A stretch of DNA of 64,000 nucleotides from Liquidambar formosana (GCA_039720395.1 CM077828.1:22486717-22550716), one strand, 5' to 3'; counted from the stretch's first letter, positions 23,081 through 35,860 are shown. Translations and numbers: made by a program. The notes: generated by a model not told the origin, from the sequence alone.

Positions 23081-24779
23081 CTAACATCTAGCCATTACTA
23101 CCTAGATTATTATTATTATTATTGTTATTATTAGTATTTATTTTTTTTCGTGTTAAGGAAGTTGAACTAGTAATGTTAGGTCTTCGATCAATTTGGTGCA
23201 TGACCGCTGAATTTTTGAGTTCCATACATAAAACGCCGTCGAAAAAGTAGTACCAAGGCCGCAATTAATAGAGCTCTCAAACAGATTGGTTTTGGGCTGG
23301 GTTAAGGTATATTATAATCTGATTTGTTAAGGAATAACTCTAAACCGACCGAATTATAAAATATTATTATTTGATTTGTACGTCAACTTACGGATTATCG
23401 GTTTCAAATCATTAACAGATTAACGGATTGCAATTCTCCAACCATACATGCATACCAAATTATCGAACTGGATTCAGATTAATTGGATAGAGATCAAAAT
23501 CCAATCCATTAGTCTAGCAACAACTCACTGAAATTGAGAAAGACGATGAGAAAAATTAAAAGGGCACAAAAAAAAAAAAAAAGAAAGAAAAAACATCTCT
23601 TTTTCTCAAGCTTCGGATGAAAGGAATGATGACTCCTAAATAACTCAAGCTCAATATTGGTTAGATATCTTCCTTGGATTTTGTTCACCTGCCTCAAAAG
23701 AATCTTAGATAGCACAATTAATTAAGTTTGACTTCAAGCTCAATTGCGTAGCAATTTAGGCTAGAGAAATTAACACTAACCTCAACTCCTTCAATTAGGC
23801 CCATAAATAGTTGAGGTGGGTGTTATAAAGTCTTGGTAGTACTTGAAGAAATATGGAGGATTACACAATCTAGATGGGATGTAACAGCTTGTAGTGTGTA
23901 CTATATATGATCGAAAAATAGACTATATAGGGTATAGTCGTTGGGTGGGTGTCTTTTTATTTGCGGGGTTTCTTTATTGGTGTATTGGTCCTCCTTTATT
24001 TTTTTTTTAATCAAATTTTTGTTGCCTACACAAAAAAAAAAAAAAAAAAAAAAGAAGAAGAAGAAGAAAGAAATGAAAAAATAGGGTATTGAATAAAAGT
24101 TTTGTGAGTGATTTGCCATTAACATTGCTGCAGGTAGTAGTGAGTATTATGAAAGCTTGGCTAGGTTCACGAACAAGATCGAGTTTTGGTCATACCTGCA
24201 GCCCAACTATATATGCTCTCTTTGCCGCGTGAGGCAAAACATCAAGATTATTTTTTTCACCAATCGCGATATCAGCTGTCCTTTTATTGATTGATTCTCA
24301 ATGTATCAACTAGATCAAATTATTATCCTTTTGTGTACATTTAGTTTTGTATATTCGATATACTTCAAAAATCAAGTTTACCTGAACAATCTCAATCCAA
24401 GTCGTTGATTAAGTCAGAATTTTAACAGACAAAAACTCCAGCAAGGTTAGCCTCATTTGTGCCCGAAGCAGCACATGCATAATACCTAGTTGTAAGAAAT
24501 AGAAAGGATGCCCAACTTGATAATTATAATTTTAATGGTATAGAATCAAAATATAGTTGAATCTTGGCCCTCCTTGTATTATGCTTTGCTTCTCTTTCAT
24601 GCACATGCATGAACACAACGTTAAAGATCTTTTTTTTCTTTTTAAATATAATATATGTCAAAGATATCGAAGAGTATAGGCCAATGTCCAATACTCTTTA
24701 TGAGGTAAGGTTGCCATGAGGGATTCTTCATTGGTGAAATGACGAGCTAGCTCTCCGGCCCTTAATTTCAAGATTTAAT
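23081..24779. other. Intergenic DNA, nothing recognised
   Basis: Contains a TTA-rich tract (about 23109-23145) and A/T homopolymers near 23567 and 24030. No supported gene. Confidence 0.45.
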
Positions 24780-25059
24780 GTAGAAATTTCAAGATAAGGT
24801 CTGCACCATTGGATAAAAGATTTTTTAAGAGTCCCATCATCCCATGCATATACAAAAATTCATCGCGAAAAATGACTTGCAATTTGATCACACAAGATGG
24901 TCTAAGTCGATGAAGAATTTTAATCTATCAAATAGAACATCATACTTTAATCAGTTTGTATGATCAAATCACATGATATGTTGTTGAATTTTTGTATGTG
25001 GGACTCTTGAAGAGTATTCTATCCAATGTTAAATATAAGTATTGTCTTGAAATTTATAC
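24780..25059. mobile_element. Fold-back MITE
   Basis: The left end (GTAGAAATTTCAAGATAAGG ... CATTGGATA ... AAGAGTCCCA ... TACAAAAATTCA) is matched in reverse complement by the right end (TGAATTTTTGTA ... TGGGACTCTT ... TATCCAATG ... TTGTCTTGAAATTTATAC). The arms are each about 75-90 bases, with an AT-rich centre. Non-coding. Confidence 0.6.
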
Positions 25060-25218
25060 ATTAACAATAAATACAGAATCGCCCACAATGTAAATTTTGT
25101 CAGTGTTTTTTTCTTTAATTATCTGTCTTTGATAGCTCAAAATTATGTGTTAATAAACCTAAGCCTATCATTTTCTTTGGTACCCTGGCACTATAATTTT
25201 GAATAAAATTAGGATGTA

Positions 25219-25236
25219 CCAGCACTTTGTTTTTGT
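25219..25236. repeat. Target-site duplication, left copy (18 bp)
   Basis: CCAGCACTTTGTTTTTGT is repeated exactly at 25461-25478 and flanks the retroposon between them. Confidence 0.85.
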
Positions 25237-25460
25237 TTTGTTTTTTTTGTTTTTTTTATCAGCAAAAGAAAATCATATTTATTAATCAAGACACAAATTA
25301 TTACAATATCAAATAAGAACCACCACCCAAATACAATACCAAGCCAAGCCTAATGGAAAGCATCCAAATTTGGCAGAACAATAAAGTAAAACCACCTCCA
25401 GTAGACCTCCCACCAAGAAAAAGATCAAAACTCTAACTAGAACCAAGCAAGGAAAAAACG
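25237..25460 (-). mobile_element. 5'-truncated LINE-like retroposon
   Basis: The 224-bp insertion has its tail at the left as T-rich sequence on the plus strand (25237-25258), so it lies on the minus strand. Next to the tail, on the element strand, is AATAAATATGATTTTC followed by TTTTGCTGATAAAA, typical of plant LINE 3' ends. It is flanked by identical 18-bp duplications. The short length implies 5' truncation. There is no reverse transcriptase remnant. Confidence 0.75.
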
Positions 25461-25478
25461 CCAGCACTTTGTTTTTGT
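25461..25478. repeat. Target-site duplication, right copy (18 bp)
   Basis: Exact repeat of 25219-25236. Confidence 0.85.
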
Positions 25479-26029
25479 AATAAATTGTTGGCATCTGTTA
25501 GTTTATATTCCCTTTATTTTCTTGCAATACCATAGTTAAGCTGGGTATTTTCTCTTCATCTTCTTCTTCTGTTTCTTCCGGTAATTTTTTTAAAAAAATT
25601 TTTTTTTTTGAAGAATTGTTTCAATTACTAATCGACGATGTCCATGATTCTAAGTTGGTACGTAGTTACAGCAACATCAAAATATAAAGGGATGGAGACA
25701 GATTTTAATTTTAATCAATTAATAGCGTGTAATGTGTTACATGCAATGGAATTACAGTCGTTTATAGTATTCTTAACTCATTAGTCAAAGCTCACAAATG
25801 AATGCTGTTTTCATATTAATATGATCTAAACAATGGGCCACGTACAATGCATGTTTATGATAAAACGTATCGTTCTATTCATAACATGAAGAATTCGAAC
25901 CCAAGTATGCAATATATTATAGCATTCCCATATATAGTTACAAACTTTTCGTGTATTCACGTCCCATTTGCAGATAATTGTATGAAATTAAATACTAAAA
26001 AGAGTAGTACGTATTCTAAAATTTCTTAC

Positions 26030-26215
26030 CTGTATTGAAGATCTAGAACTCCCGGAGCAAGCAGTGCTCCATGGTGCAATATGACTAACCAGCAATATCA
26101 CCCCTTGATTTCTCAGGCTCAGTGCAATAATTGAAATTGTAATTCTCCCAATCTGTGTTGAGGCATTTGATCCAAGTGAACCTATTGAATATATTATACC
26201 AAAAGGGAACTTACG
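26030..26215 (-). other. Probable 3' UTR intron and exon of the TCP5-like gene
   Basis: Reading the minus strand, a strong donor (GTAAGT) begins at 26214, eleven bases after the TAA stop. An acceptor (CAACACAG) ends at 26153, so 26153-26214 would be a 62-nt intron. A further exon 26152-26030 is followed by another strong donor (CAG/GTAAGA, intron from 26029). These are sequence-level predictions only; 62 nt is at the short end for a plant intron. Confidence 0.35.
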
Positions 26216-26225
26216 ATGAGGGGCC

Positions 26226-27389
26226 TTAAGAACCAGCGACATCCTTATCTTGTTGGCTTTCATTGATATCGGTACGGGTTGAATGAAGAAGCTTGGGATT
26301 TCCATTCACTGGAAAGGATTTCATCGGCAAGCCAGTTGAATGAAGGGATGACATGAGAGAATTCTGCAGGATATGTTGTGAACCTGAGCTTAGTAATTGA
26401 AAATGGTTGATTTGTCTTGGGTCGGTCTCTATGGGAGTGGAAATATAAGGAGGAAATGGAGCAAAAAGAGACGGCGTTGTTGTAGATGGACAAAACAATA
26501 ATTGGGATCCAGATGGGATAGAAAAAGAAGATGGCAGCTGTGATGCAGCATTACTGTTATGGGAATCTTCTGTTTGGGATGGAAATCCATGGCTTCCGAA
26601 TTGAGCTAACGATAAATTTGAAGGCTCCAAATGATAGTAGGGGTTGTATGGCAAGGCATTGTTTAGAAATCCCGGTAAGGAAGAATGATTGGCCATTGGA
26701 AAAAAGTTTTGAGCCGAAACTTGTGCACTATAACCTCCAATTCCATCTTGATTTTCTTGTTCATTTATTTTCATCCACTTTGTTTTATCACCAAAGTTTT
26801 CCCTTCCAATTTCCTTGCTTTTTCCTTTCAAAGTGGCATCTGGAAGATCCCAATATTTCGATTTTGCCATTATTGTTTGATCTTCCCCATCAACATTGTC
26901 ATTGATCTTAATCCCTTCCTTGCTAGATAGTAAGGAATTACTTCCTCCACCCTTCATAAACGTTGAATTTATATCCAAGAATGGAGCAAAACAAGATTGA
27001 GGAGCATTCAATTCATGTTGAAGGAATTGACCAAAATTTCCTTGAGGCATTTGGAGTGGTGGGAGCTTATCAATATCAAGTTTAGCAGCATCAAGCAACC
27101 AATCTACTACCTTACTAGGCTGACTGAGCCCAAGCCTATCTTGAAGATCATATAACTGAATTGCCGTGGGTACTGAAAGCCTAATACGCCGGTCCCTCAA
27201 TCCCCTGATAGTTCGAACCTTGCTATGCCTATCTTTTCCTCCAAAAGAACGTGAGACACGTACAATTCGTGGATTTCTAAATCCTGACCATTGTCTTGAG
27301 CTAGATGATGGTGCCTTAGAGAACTTTCCGTCATTTGTATCGCCCTCTTGCTTTGCTTCAAAATCTTTTTCTCTTGAACTTCTAATCAT
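26226..27389 (-). CDS. TCP5-like CIN-clade TCP transcription factor
   Basis: A single uninterrupted 387-codon frame starts at the ATG whose complement is 27387-27389. Residues about 36-50 read [17 protein letters not shown], then the TCP basic region ([20 protein letters not shown], about 53-72) and helix-loop-helix ([20 protein letters not shown], about 79-98) follow. The stretch just after the domain, [12 protein letters not shown], and the later GSQLLFCPS motif match the TCP5/TCP13/TCP17 group, and the N-terminus (AKQE, SSSSRQW) is closest to TCP5. Such proteins bind GGNCC-type sites in the nucleus and restrain growth at leaf and petal margins. No miR319 complementary site is expected in this group and none was noticed. 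The domain is complete and no frame break is seen. TCP13 remains a possible closest relative. Confidence 0.93.
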   Translation of the reverse strand: MIRSSREKDFEAKQEGDTNDGKFSKAPSSSSRQWSGFRNPRIVRVSRSFGGKDRHSKVRTIRGLRDRRIRLSVPTAIQLYDLQDRLGLSQPSKVVDWLLDAAKLDIDKLPPLQMPQGNFGQFLQHELNAPQSCFAPFLDINSTFMKGGGSNSLLSSKEGIKINDNVDGEDQTIMAKSKYWDLPDATLKGKSKEIGRENFGDKTKWMKINEQENQDGIGGYSAQVSAQNFFPMANHSSLPGFLNNALPYNPYYHLEPSNLSLAQFGSHGFPSQTEDSHNSNAASQLPSSFSIPSGSQLLFCPSTTTPSLFAPFPPYISTPIETDPRQINHFQLLSSGSQHILQNSLMSSLHSTGLPMKSFPVNGNPKLLHSTRTDINESQQDKDVAGS

Positions 27390-27442
27390 CTTCTCTCATC
27401 ATTGGGGTGCAAGGAATAAACTATACCAATACAAATTTCCTT

Positions 27443-27968
27443 CTGTTAGTAGGTAATTAACTTACCTTCAATATAATCAGCTTCAATTCCATAATAGAAA
27501 AATATATTATTTTTATAAAAAAAAAAACCCTTATATCCTAACATATAATTGATTACAATCACTGAAGGATGACCAACTTTAAACCTTCAATCAGAGCGTG
27601 AATTGTACGAAGTACTTGGGCAGATACTATATTAAGATAATGAGTTTCAAATGCAAGAAATGGACTATAACACAACAATATATAATGAAGGCTTCTTTTG
27701 AAAATTATGATTTACATTGAATTGCTTACAACAATTCATATTCAAGAACTTCCATAAAGAAACTGAAGCGATAGGGTTAGCAGAAAAACAAAAACCATTA
27801 ATTCAACCGTATATTTAGTCCATGCATATCAAGTACAAGGAGAAGATGAACATGACCTACTTGGAAATTAATTATAAAGATGTGAACCTATACAATGGAA
27901 ATAACATATTAAAATATAAGTCCCCTACTCTATATGAAGAACAAAAACCATAAGATCGATTGACTTAC
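27443..27968 (-). other. Probable 5' UTR intron of the TCP5-like gene
   Basis: On the minus strand a consensus donor (CCCGTT/GTAAGT) begins at 27968 and an acceptor (CTACTAACAG) ends at 27443. The acceptor is preceded by the branch-like word CTAAC. The 526-bp intron would join a leader exon upstream of 27969 to 53 bases before the ATG. A second donor-like GAAG/GTAAGT lies near 27464-27469, so alternative splicing is possible. Confidence 0.45.
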
Positions 27969-28150
27969 AACGGGCAGAAGATTTTAGGCATCTTGCGGAC
28001 GATCAATTTGATTCTCGATCAATCGCCTGCTGGCATAGCAGTGTAGGAGGACAAAGATGATTGATCCTTCAATACTATCAAACTCCTCAAGTTTGCTCCA
28101 ATTCAAACTGAGCTGTATGAGGTCAAAAGTTCTCTTTGCAGGGAATAAAA
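27969..28150 (-). other. Probable 5' leader exon of the TCP5-like gene
   Basis: On the minus strand this stretch is less AT-rich than its surroundings and ends at the strong donor at 27968. The transcription start is not determined. Short upstream ATG frames are present (for example ATGCCTAA near 27990). Confidence 0.35.
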
Positions 28151-30081
28151 CCTATTAAAGCAGTCACAATTATTTTGGGAAAAAGAAGATGCCCTAATTT
28201 AATTGCTCCATGTTGCAAAGGAAAGAAAAAAGAAAAAGGTATGGCCTGTTTGCGGCCATGTGGCGTCTGTGTGGGTTGACACGTCATTTAGATGGGCTAA
28301 TAGTAATTTTTTCAAGCTGTTGATACCACATATACTGAAACAATCGTTGGCTTAATAAATAAGTTGGGTTGGCCATCCCTGTAAAATTTGGTTAATTATT
28401 GAATAGCTCACTAGTAAGGTAGATAGTTAACTTCAATGGGGACCATCCAACACTTATTAGAAAAAGAGGGTTAGTGCTTTATCGGCAACTACAAATAGCT
28501 TTATCAGTGAATTCCACATAGCATGAATTGAAGGATGCAAGCCTGGTTCAATTAAAGTAAGAATATTATTTTTGAAACTCAAATTTTTCGAACAATTTGT
28601 ATTCCTCTTTTGCTTCGTAATTTCAGACAATGTTGGATAATATAACTGCATTTAAAGTTGTCCTTACTTCTAATGGATAGGAATGAAACAACAAATTTGA
28701 TTAATCGTAAGTTGTTTAATTTAGGTCTTAATTATTCACAAGAAAATTGTTCATTCTCCTAATTAAGATGAAGCAAAATCTTAGTTGGGAAAGGCATGAT
28801 AAGTCAATTAAGAAGGGTCTTAATCATGAGGATTTGCAATTAGCTAGATTGATTTCAAATGCAGGAAGATTTAGTTGAAGATGTTGAAAGAATCTAAGTG
28901 GATAAGTTTGAGTCATGTAGGTGCGCTTCCAAAGGTTGTGGTGTATGCTATTTGAGGTTCATCGGCTGCATTAGATGATAGATATAGGTGGAGCTACCTT
29001 ATAGAGGAGGGACCAACATAGGTTCTTTAAAGCATCCACAGTGAGTACAAAGAGGACCACATGCACATTGGCAGTAAGATTTGCACAGAACAAGTTGGGA
29101 CTTATTTAACTTACGCAGACGATTTTAATCGGTTTATGCCTCATTTCCTTTTCTTTTTTTTCTTTTATGAAATGATGAATTAAACTTCTTTTATGATTAA
29201 AATCCTATTGGCCCCCTAATTTTTTTAAATTAAAAAAAAAAAAATCCTATTGCCCATCTATGGCCTCGGGATGCTGATCATTTCTCTGCAGATCGTTTCA
29301 ATGTTCTTTTTGCCTTTGGGCCGCTATTAACCATGCGGAAAGTACATTCATAAGGTAATCATGCAAGCTTTCTTCATGACTGCAAAAAGGAACTTAAAAC
29401 ACCCTTCGTATCAAACAGCTATGAAAAATTATGGATTTGTTAGTCTAAGACTTTAGCATACTCCATCTTTCGCCGCTGACTCCAACGACGGGTGAAAGAG
29501 GTCTTGACCTCTCTCGTTAAGGCATTCACATGTAGTGCCTGCAGAAAAATTAGAAACCCTAGATGTAGTACTTACATTGTGCAACCAAAAAGAAAGCAGC
29601 TTTTCTTCAGCTCCATATATATGACAAAAATGATCGAATTGACCTCAAATCAGCCCCTACGAGCTCTAGCCTATCCTCCAAAAGTTCGGTCTGTAACAAG
29701 AAAGAGAATATATTATTTAATCAGCATTTTTATGGAAATCTTGTCATATAAATGTCAGATTATGTGACTCTAGCTAACTGTTTCACTGAGCCCTTCCATG
29801 GAAACAGAAGTAAGAAGAATAAAAAATGAAAGATACTTTGTTCCCAAAAAAGGAAAAGAAAAGAAAAGAATACAAGACAGATATTTTCCTTTGGGTCCTA
29901 TTGCCCTACTACTATACGATCAAATATACCTGAATAAAAGAATGAAACAATCAACTTTCAAAAAGAAGAGAGAGAAGGGGGGGGAGGGGGGAGGGGCGGC
30001 GGGGTTGATCTGGATCAACTTTCAAACACGAAAAAACCCAAAAACTGCAGAGAGAGAGTAAGTATATATATCTCTTTTTAA
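28151..30081. other. Intergenic DNA, TCP5 upstream side
   Basis: The stretch upstream of the TCP5-like leader may hold its promoter, but no motif was assigned. Otherwise AT-rich with no supported gene; a GGGGAGGGG-rich patch lies at about 29970-30005. Confidence 0.4.
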
Positions 30082-30189
30082 GTTAAGGATGAGGGAAACG
30101 AAAACCTCGACAAAAACGATTAAGAAAAGTTATGGGTTAAGGATGAGGGAAACGAAAACCTCGACGAAAATGATTAAGAAAAGTTATGG
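30082..30189. repeat. 54-bp direct tandem duplication
   Basis: Two adjacent units (30082-30135 and 30136-30189) beginning GTTAAGGATGAGGGAAACG differ at only two positions. The unit is a multiple of three, but the surrounding frame has no recognisable protein. The near-identity implies a recent event. Confidence 0.85.
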
Positions 30190-32204
30190 GGCTGTGAGTT
30201 GCAGTTGCAGCAGGCAAAAGCTGACCCATAATGCATATATTTGCCTGTCATCTGGAAGGCCACCCCCCAAAAAAAAAAAAAGAAAAAAAAAGAAAAAGAA
30301 AACCCATAACAATTAGAACCCAATGATATCTTCAGCTTTTTCTAATGAGAAAAAGAAGTTTTTCTAAAACCCTTAACAATTAGAACCCAATAATATCGAC
30401 AACAAAAACGCAAAGTCGATCAATGCAGCAAATAAAAAACAAAAAATCTTAAGACCACAGTCTCTTTGTTTCTTCAAATTGTTAGTATATGCACCAAAAG
30501 CTAGCTTACTTACAACAGTTGATGTCTCCTAGCTTAAAGCAAAAAGAAAAGAAAAAAAAAATTATGGGAATGTTGTCCGTTCCGTTGTTGGGGTTTCAAT
30601 TCATCTGGTAAAATGGAAAACTGAGAGTTAACTCTTTCTCTTCTGCAAGGAAAGCAGAGAGAAAGAGTGGTGGGCATCACGATCGAGAAGGGGTGGTTCA
30701 TACTGTTCTGATTTTGTTGTACCATACGACCAAAAATTAATAATACCTAAATACGGGGTAAATAAATGGCTGCCCAGATCCCAGACAGCACCCTTCTTTC
30801 TTCAGACAAAGGTAAATCTGCTAACTGCATATATGGGTCCGTTTTTATTTTTATTTATCTCCGGCCAACAAATAGGGACAAATCTGCTTCCTTTTTTTTT
30901 TTTTGCTTTTTTGTAGCTGAGGAAGGGACAAATCTGCTTTAGCCGCATATATAAAGCACACATGACGACATAAACATATACAAGAAAAGAAACAATCTAG
31001 TTACTGTATTGCTGAAGATGCCATGTTGGGTTTTCTATTTTATTTTATTTTTTTAAATGCTGAGGAAAATGCCATACATGTTGGTGATCGATGGTAATAC
31101 CCTTAAACTTTTGGGTTTTGGGAGAAGTACTTTAAGTCTCCTAAGAATCTTGAATATGGTCTTACGGGTCAGTTTGTCAGTATAGGGTTTCAAGATTACA
31201 AGTAGTCCTTCAAGTAGTTCCTGTGGAATTGTACAATGAGCAAGAAAGTTTTTTGCTTTTTTTTTTGGATTACCCCTTGCTTTTTTTGCAGATTGATGAA
31301 AATACAGTAGGTGTCACGTGGTACACTGATTGGGAGTGGCATCAAAGACAGCAGGTTTTAATTTTTTTTCCCACCACCAGTACCATGCAAGATATATATA
31401 TATATATATCTATATATATGACTTGAGTTACAATATATATTAGGACAATTAGTAAATTTTTGTTTTTTAAATGTCTAGCCAAGTTTTTCTTTAAAAAAAG
31501 AAGTAAATGTCACCGCCATACTACGGATTAATTAGCCGTTTCAAGAAGAAGAAGCATGAACTTACAGGTTTTAGTACGTGTATAAGGTTAGTGAAATAAT
31601 CTTCCTAGCTACATATATAACCTTATATTTTTTACGAGAATACGAGATACCCACAATTGATTTGGTACCCACAATCGAGTTCGATCACTTTCTATTTAAT
31701 GTCTGCTGCTTGTTAAATGTTGCAATTAATTGACGGAACGTTTGGTGGATAAATGGAGGACTAATGCACCAAATTGATGCAAATGAAGTAGAAAATAACA
31801 TTGACAAACCTCTTCTAGACCAATCAACAACATTTTATAACCCTAATGTGGGTTTCGATACCACGGTGATGGCCCTTATAATCAAAGTCGTGAGCCATAG
31901 CACAAGTCTTGCGTTCCTTCTCTTTTCATTTATGCGTGCCTTATTTTTCTTTCAATGCGCACCATATCAGTTCATGTGACTCAAAGAAAATTAGAGGGTG
32001 GCAATTATGGAGTCAGTCATGGTGCTGGCATGGCTTAGCTTTTGAGGAAAAAAACATGGGTCGACTCATTTCAATTGCTGTATAAATCAGAATGGATTGA
32101 TTTAGTTTCCAAGGGATGTCCAAATGCCCTAGTAAGCAACACTCTACTAGGCGCGCAATGACCTAAATACATGTATAATTGTATATTAAATCCCATTTTG
32201 GGTA
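30190..32204. other. Intergenic DNA, nothing recognised
   Basis: Contains an A-rich tract (about 30267-30302) and a TA tract near 31392-31418. No supported gene or RNA. Confidence 0.45.
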
Positions 32205-32212
32205 ACCTCAAA

Positions 32213-32544
32213 CAGGGGCGGATCCAGGATATTTTTCAGTGGTTGCACATGAGAACTTATTCAATCACAAATTAAATTTTAACTTTATGTAAGCTATAAA
32301 AATGAACTTTCACTAACTTGACCTCCAAAATTTAAGAAAGTAATAATTTCAAAAAGTTTATATACCAAAACATAAGGCCCTAGGTTTATTATAAATTTTC
32401 ATACCAACTACATACAGCACCAAGAAAATCAAGTAAGCAATGGTCACTAGTGTAAAAGCTAGGAAGAAAGAAAAAAAAACCCCAAAACAAGAAGGTTGAG
32501 TGGTTGCACTTTCCACCATAGGCATACTAATGCATCCGCCCTTG
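32213..32544. mobile_element. hAT-like non-autonomous transposon
   Basis: The terminal inverted repeats begin CAGGGGCGGATCC at the left and end GCATCCGCCCTTG at the right. The flanking octamers ACCTCAAA (32205-32212) and ACCTCAAG (32545-32552) match at seven of eight positions, fitting the 8-bp duplication of hAT elements. The 332-bp body has no transposase. Confidence 0.75.
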
Positions 32545-32552
32545 ACCTCAAG

Positions 32553-33227
32553 AGATGGAATCTCAAGAAACGTAATGTTGACACAAAGTAGACGGTAACT
32601 TAAATTGTGTTCCAAAGAATTAGTTAAGACAAAGTCTGAATACATCTATTGAAAAGAAACAACAACCAAAAAAAAAAAAAAAAAAAAGGCCAACAAGAAG
32701 AGGTTATGTGCATCAAATCAGCTCTATTAATTAAGTCAAAAGAGATTTTCACCTACAAATGACTGCTTTTGAATGCGAATATTTAGACCTATGGCATGCA
32801 TAGTTTTCCTCATAAAAAAATAAAATAAAATTTGACCTATGGTGCTTAATTTTCATTTATATTTTGCTCTTTTTTTTTTCCTAATATTCTTACTTTAGCT
32901 AAACAGCACTCTGTTTAATTTTTAGATGCAAGTTAGGTAATGTGAAGACAGATTTCAAACCTAAGCCTTGGATAGATCGATGGGGCTGAGACTTTACCCT
33001 AATGCTGGCTATGAGTGAAGTTTGTAATTATAAATCTTCCAATTTCTTAGGCTGTGGTAGTACGTCATGGTAATTTGAAAAATGTGAGCCATTTAATAAG
33101 GTCGATTGAAATCCAAGTCTCCAACCAATTGAGGACCCTACAAATTGCCACTGTTAAATTACTATCACCATCACATGTTTGATCCACAGCTATCATCACC
33201 ATGACCCATTTATGGAACCAGTAGGTT

Positions 33228-33280
<53 letters not shown>

Positions 33281-34540
33281 TTGGATGGAAAGTCATATAT
33301 GGTGGGAGGAATATTGAAATGGATGGCATCTAAATTTTGTTTTATTTGGTTGAGGATATATAGGATCCAAAATTGAAGGGTTTAAGCTGAGGTGGGGTTT
33401 CCAAATTGAAGAGGGCATCTAAGTATACTATTCTCTCCTACTTTTTCTGTCATTTCTGCTCAACGCAGTTATTTCTCTTACATGCATGCTGGTGAAAGGT
33501 GATGGTGACAAAAGGAAGGTAGACGTGATTAAAAAGCAGCAAAGATAAATGCGTGCTCTCAATTATGCAAAAGATGGCAGAGAAAAGTGAACTGCACGGC
33601 CTTATGGCTACCCCATGGGCCATGGCCACTACCCCTTACGTATATCATAATTTGTAGTGTGCCTCTCTGCAGGGGTTTCTCTAAAATTGGGTTGCATTGA
33701 CTCCTTACATTTAATAATAATATGGAGTAATAAATAAATAAAACTTGTTGACCTAAGCCCAAGCCATTTAACCTATAAAATAAAAGAAAAAATCGTTCAC
33801 ATATCCCCCAAATTTTTTGATCAAACATTTCCAACTTTCATGACTGGAAGTTAAAAATCCAATATTTAGATAAATAATATTAATCTAGGTTTGGTTCTTC
33901 TGAGAAGCAATTTAGAAATTAATTCTTGAATGCATCAAATCGATGTGAGGGATTATGTCCTTAAAATCAACCAAAGAGAGATTTAGTCGAAATATGCGCA
34001 AGTTTGCTTGACAATCAAACCACAAAAAGAAAAAAAATAATAATAATAAATAAATAATAAATAATACTATCCATTCAAACAGTCAATATGGTTCATGAGG
34101 ACATTGCAAACAAATTTTTTTTATCTTTTGAAGAGGATTAAGTAAAAAAGAGATCAACTTTAAGGGAATTTCCATCATTTACCCTACCTTATTTACATGA
34201 GTTTCAAAATGCTTAAGAAATTTCTTGGAACATGCTACGCGGTATCATTCTTTTACATTTTTATTTTTATTTTTATTTTTAAAATGGTTGCGAATTTCAG
34301 TTAATTTCAAACTCGCCATTCACTCATCAAGTAATAAAAGTGGTGGGTTGATAATACTGACATAGCAATCATTTCTCTGAGTTTAATATGACAAATGTTT
34401 TCTCAGCAGGACAACTTTTACTGCATTTTCAGCACCACAGACAACAGGAGTGACATTGGATCCATGAGGACGTTGGACCGGCTTCATATGCCTGTGGTAC
34501 GTGCTAAGAAGGTCACAGAAATGCTTGTGGTGTGTGACTT
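32553..34540. other. Intergenic DNA with a (GA)n microsatellite
   Basis: A pure (GA)n run spans 33232-33279. An A-run lies at 32668-32687. No supported gene. Confidence 0.5.
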
Positions 34541-34790
34541 TGGAGTTTGGATACAATGCTAGGTTGAAAAAACACAGCATCATTTCAGGTACTCAGCATC
34601 ATTTCAGGTTCATTTGCACCGTGGAACGATGGATTAGATGGCTCAGTTTAAAAATTGAAAAGTTACCCATCAAAGTTATTTTTGTCATCTCAGTAGCAAT
34701 TTTTTAATTTTTAATCCGAACCATCTAACTGTGTGGATGAACTATACGCGGTGTTAGGTTTTATCAACTCAACATCGAATCCAAACTCAT
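34541..34790. mobile_element. Fold-back MITE related to 20275-20502
   Basis: The left end TGGAGTTTGGATACAATGCT is matched in reverse complement by the right end (AACATCGAATCCAAACTCAT). The ends and the central TCAGTAGCAATTTTTTAATTTTTAATC-like word resemble the unit at 20275. A short direct repeat (CAGCATCATTTCAGGT) occurs twice near 34577-34607. Confidence 0.5.
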
Positions 34791-35339
34791 AACTGTGTGG
34801 CATATATAATTGTTTTAATATTCATATTTACAAGCTTTTGATTTGAGTAGTTCCCAATGTATTATGACCCCTACTAAGAAACAATATAATGTAATACAGC
34901 GACGTTCAATATTAGGACTTTTGATTATGAGTTCAAATATGTATCTTTACTATAAGCTAGATTCATGGTCTTACAAGCTGATATATTATGCATCATGTTT
35001 TTAGTTTTTAATATGATAGCTCAGGATATTATTTGAAGGCTAGGGATCGAGCAAATGGAGTTGAGCTAGCATCAACCTAGTTAACTTTACTTTTGATATT
35101 TGCATTAATGAAACTTGTAAATTTTTGGAAGTGATGTATTGTTGTATCCATGGAATGATGGTTGATTTGTATAGTAGATCACATAAAAATTTGAAATGTG
35201 ATTCATTGTTTATATTTTTTTATGTTGAAGCTTGAGATGTGTAGTCTTTTGCAATAATTTTAGATTTATGTAAATTTGATTGATTAAATAAAATTGCAAA
35301 TTTATAAATCAAATTGCAATTTTTTTTTAATTTATAAAT

Positions 35340-35860
35340 TTGTTTCGAAAAAAGATGACTGGTTTTTACGGTCATCTTTACTCTACATAGATGATTGTTT
35401 TAGAAGAAAAACCGTCATCTTTTAGATATATAGATGACGGTATTTTAAAAAATGGTCATCTATTTATCTAAAAGATGACGTTTTATCAACCAATGATGAA
35501 TGGTTTTTATTAATATATGATTGTTTTATAGATAAAAACGGTCATGTTTTTATGAATACATGATTGTTTTTAACAGTCATCTATAGCACAAAAAGATGAT
35601 GGTTTTGGTACAGAAAGATGACCGTGTTAATGAATAAAAGGTCTTCATTAATTCTTTAAAATAAACTTGACTACTTTTAAAAAATGTTCATCTATAGCGT
35701 TCAAAGATAACTGTTAAAAACGGTCATCTTATTTGATGATAAAAGATGATGGGTGAAGAGATAGACCGTTTTTACTATAAAAAAATAGTAAAAAAATATG
35801 ACTGTTTTGGTAAAAGATGACTGTTAAACACAGTCATCTGTCAACGTTTTTGTAGTAGTG
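35340..35860. mobile_element. Terminal region of a CACTA transposon (one end only)
   Basis: About fifteen copies of a subterminal motif related to GATGACNGTTTTTAACGGTCATC lie in both orientations, as in CACTA subterminal regions. The stretch ends CGTTTTTGTAGTAGTG at 35860; its reverse complement begins CACTACTACAAAAACG, the CACTA terminus. No matching second terminus was found upstream in the window, so the element appears truncated. No transposase-like frame is present. Confidence 0.7.
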
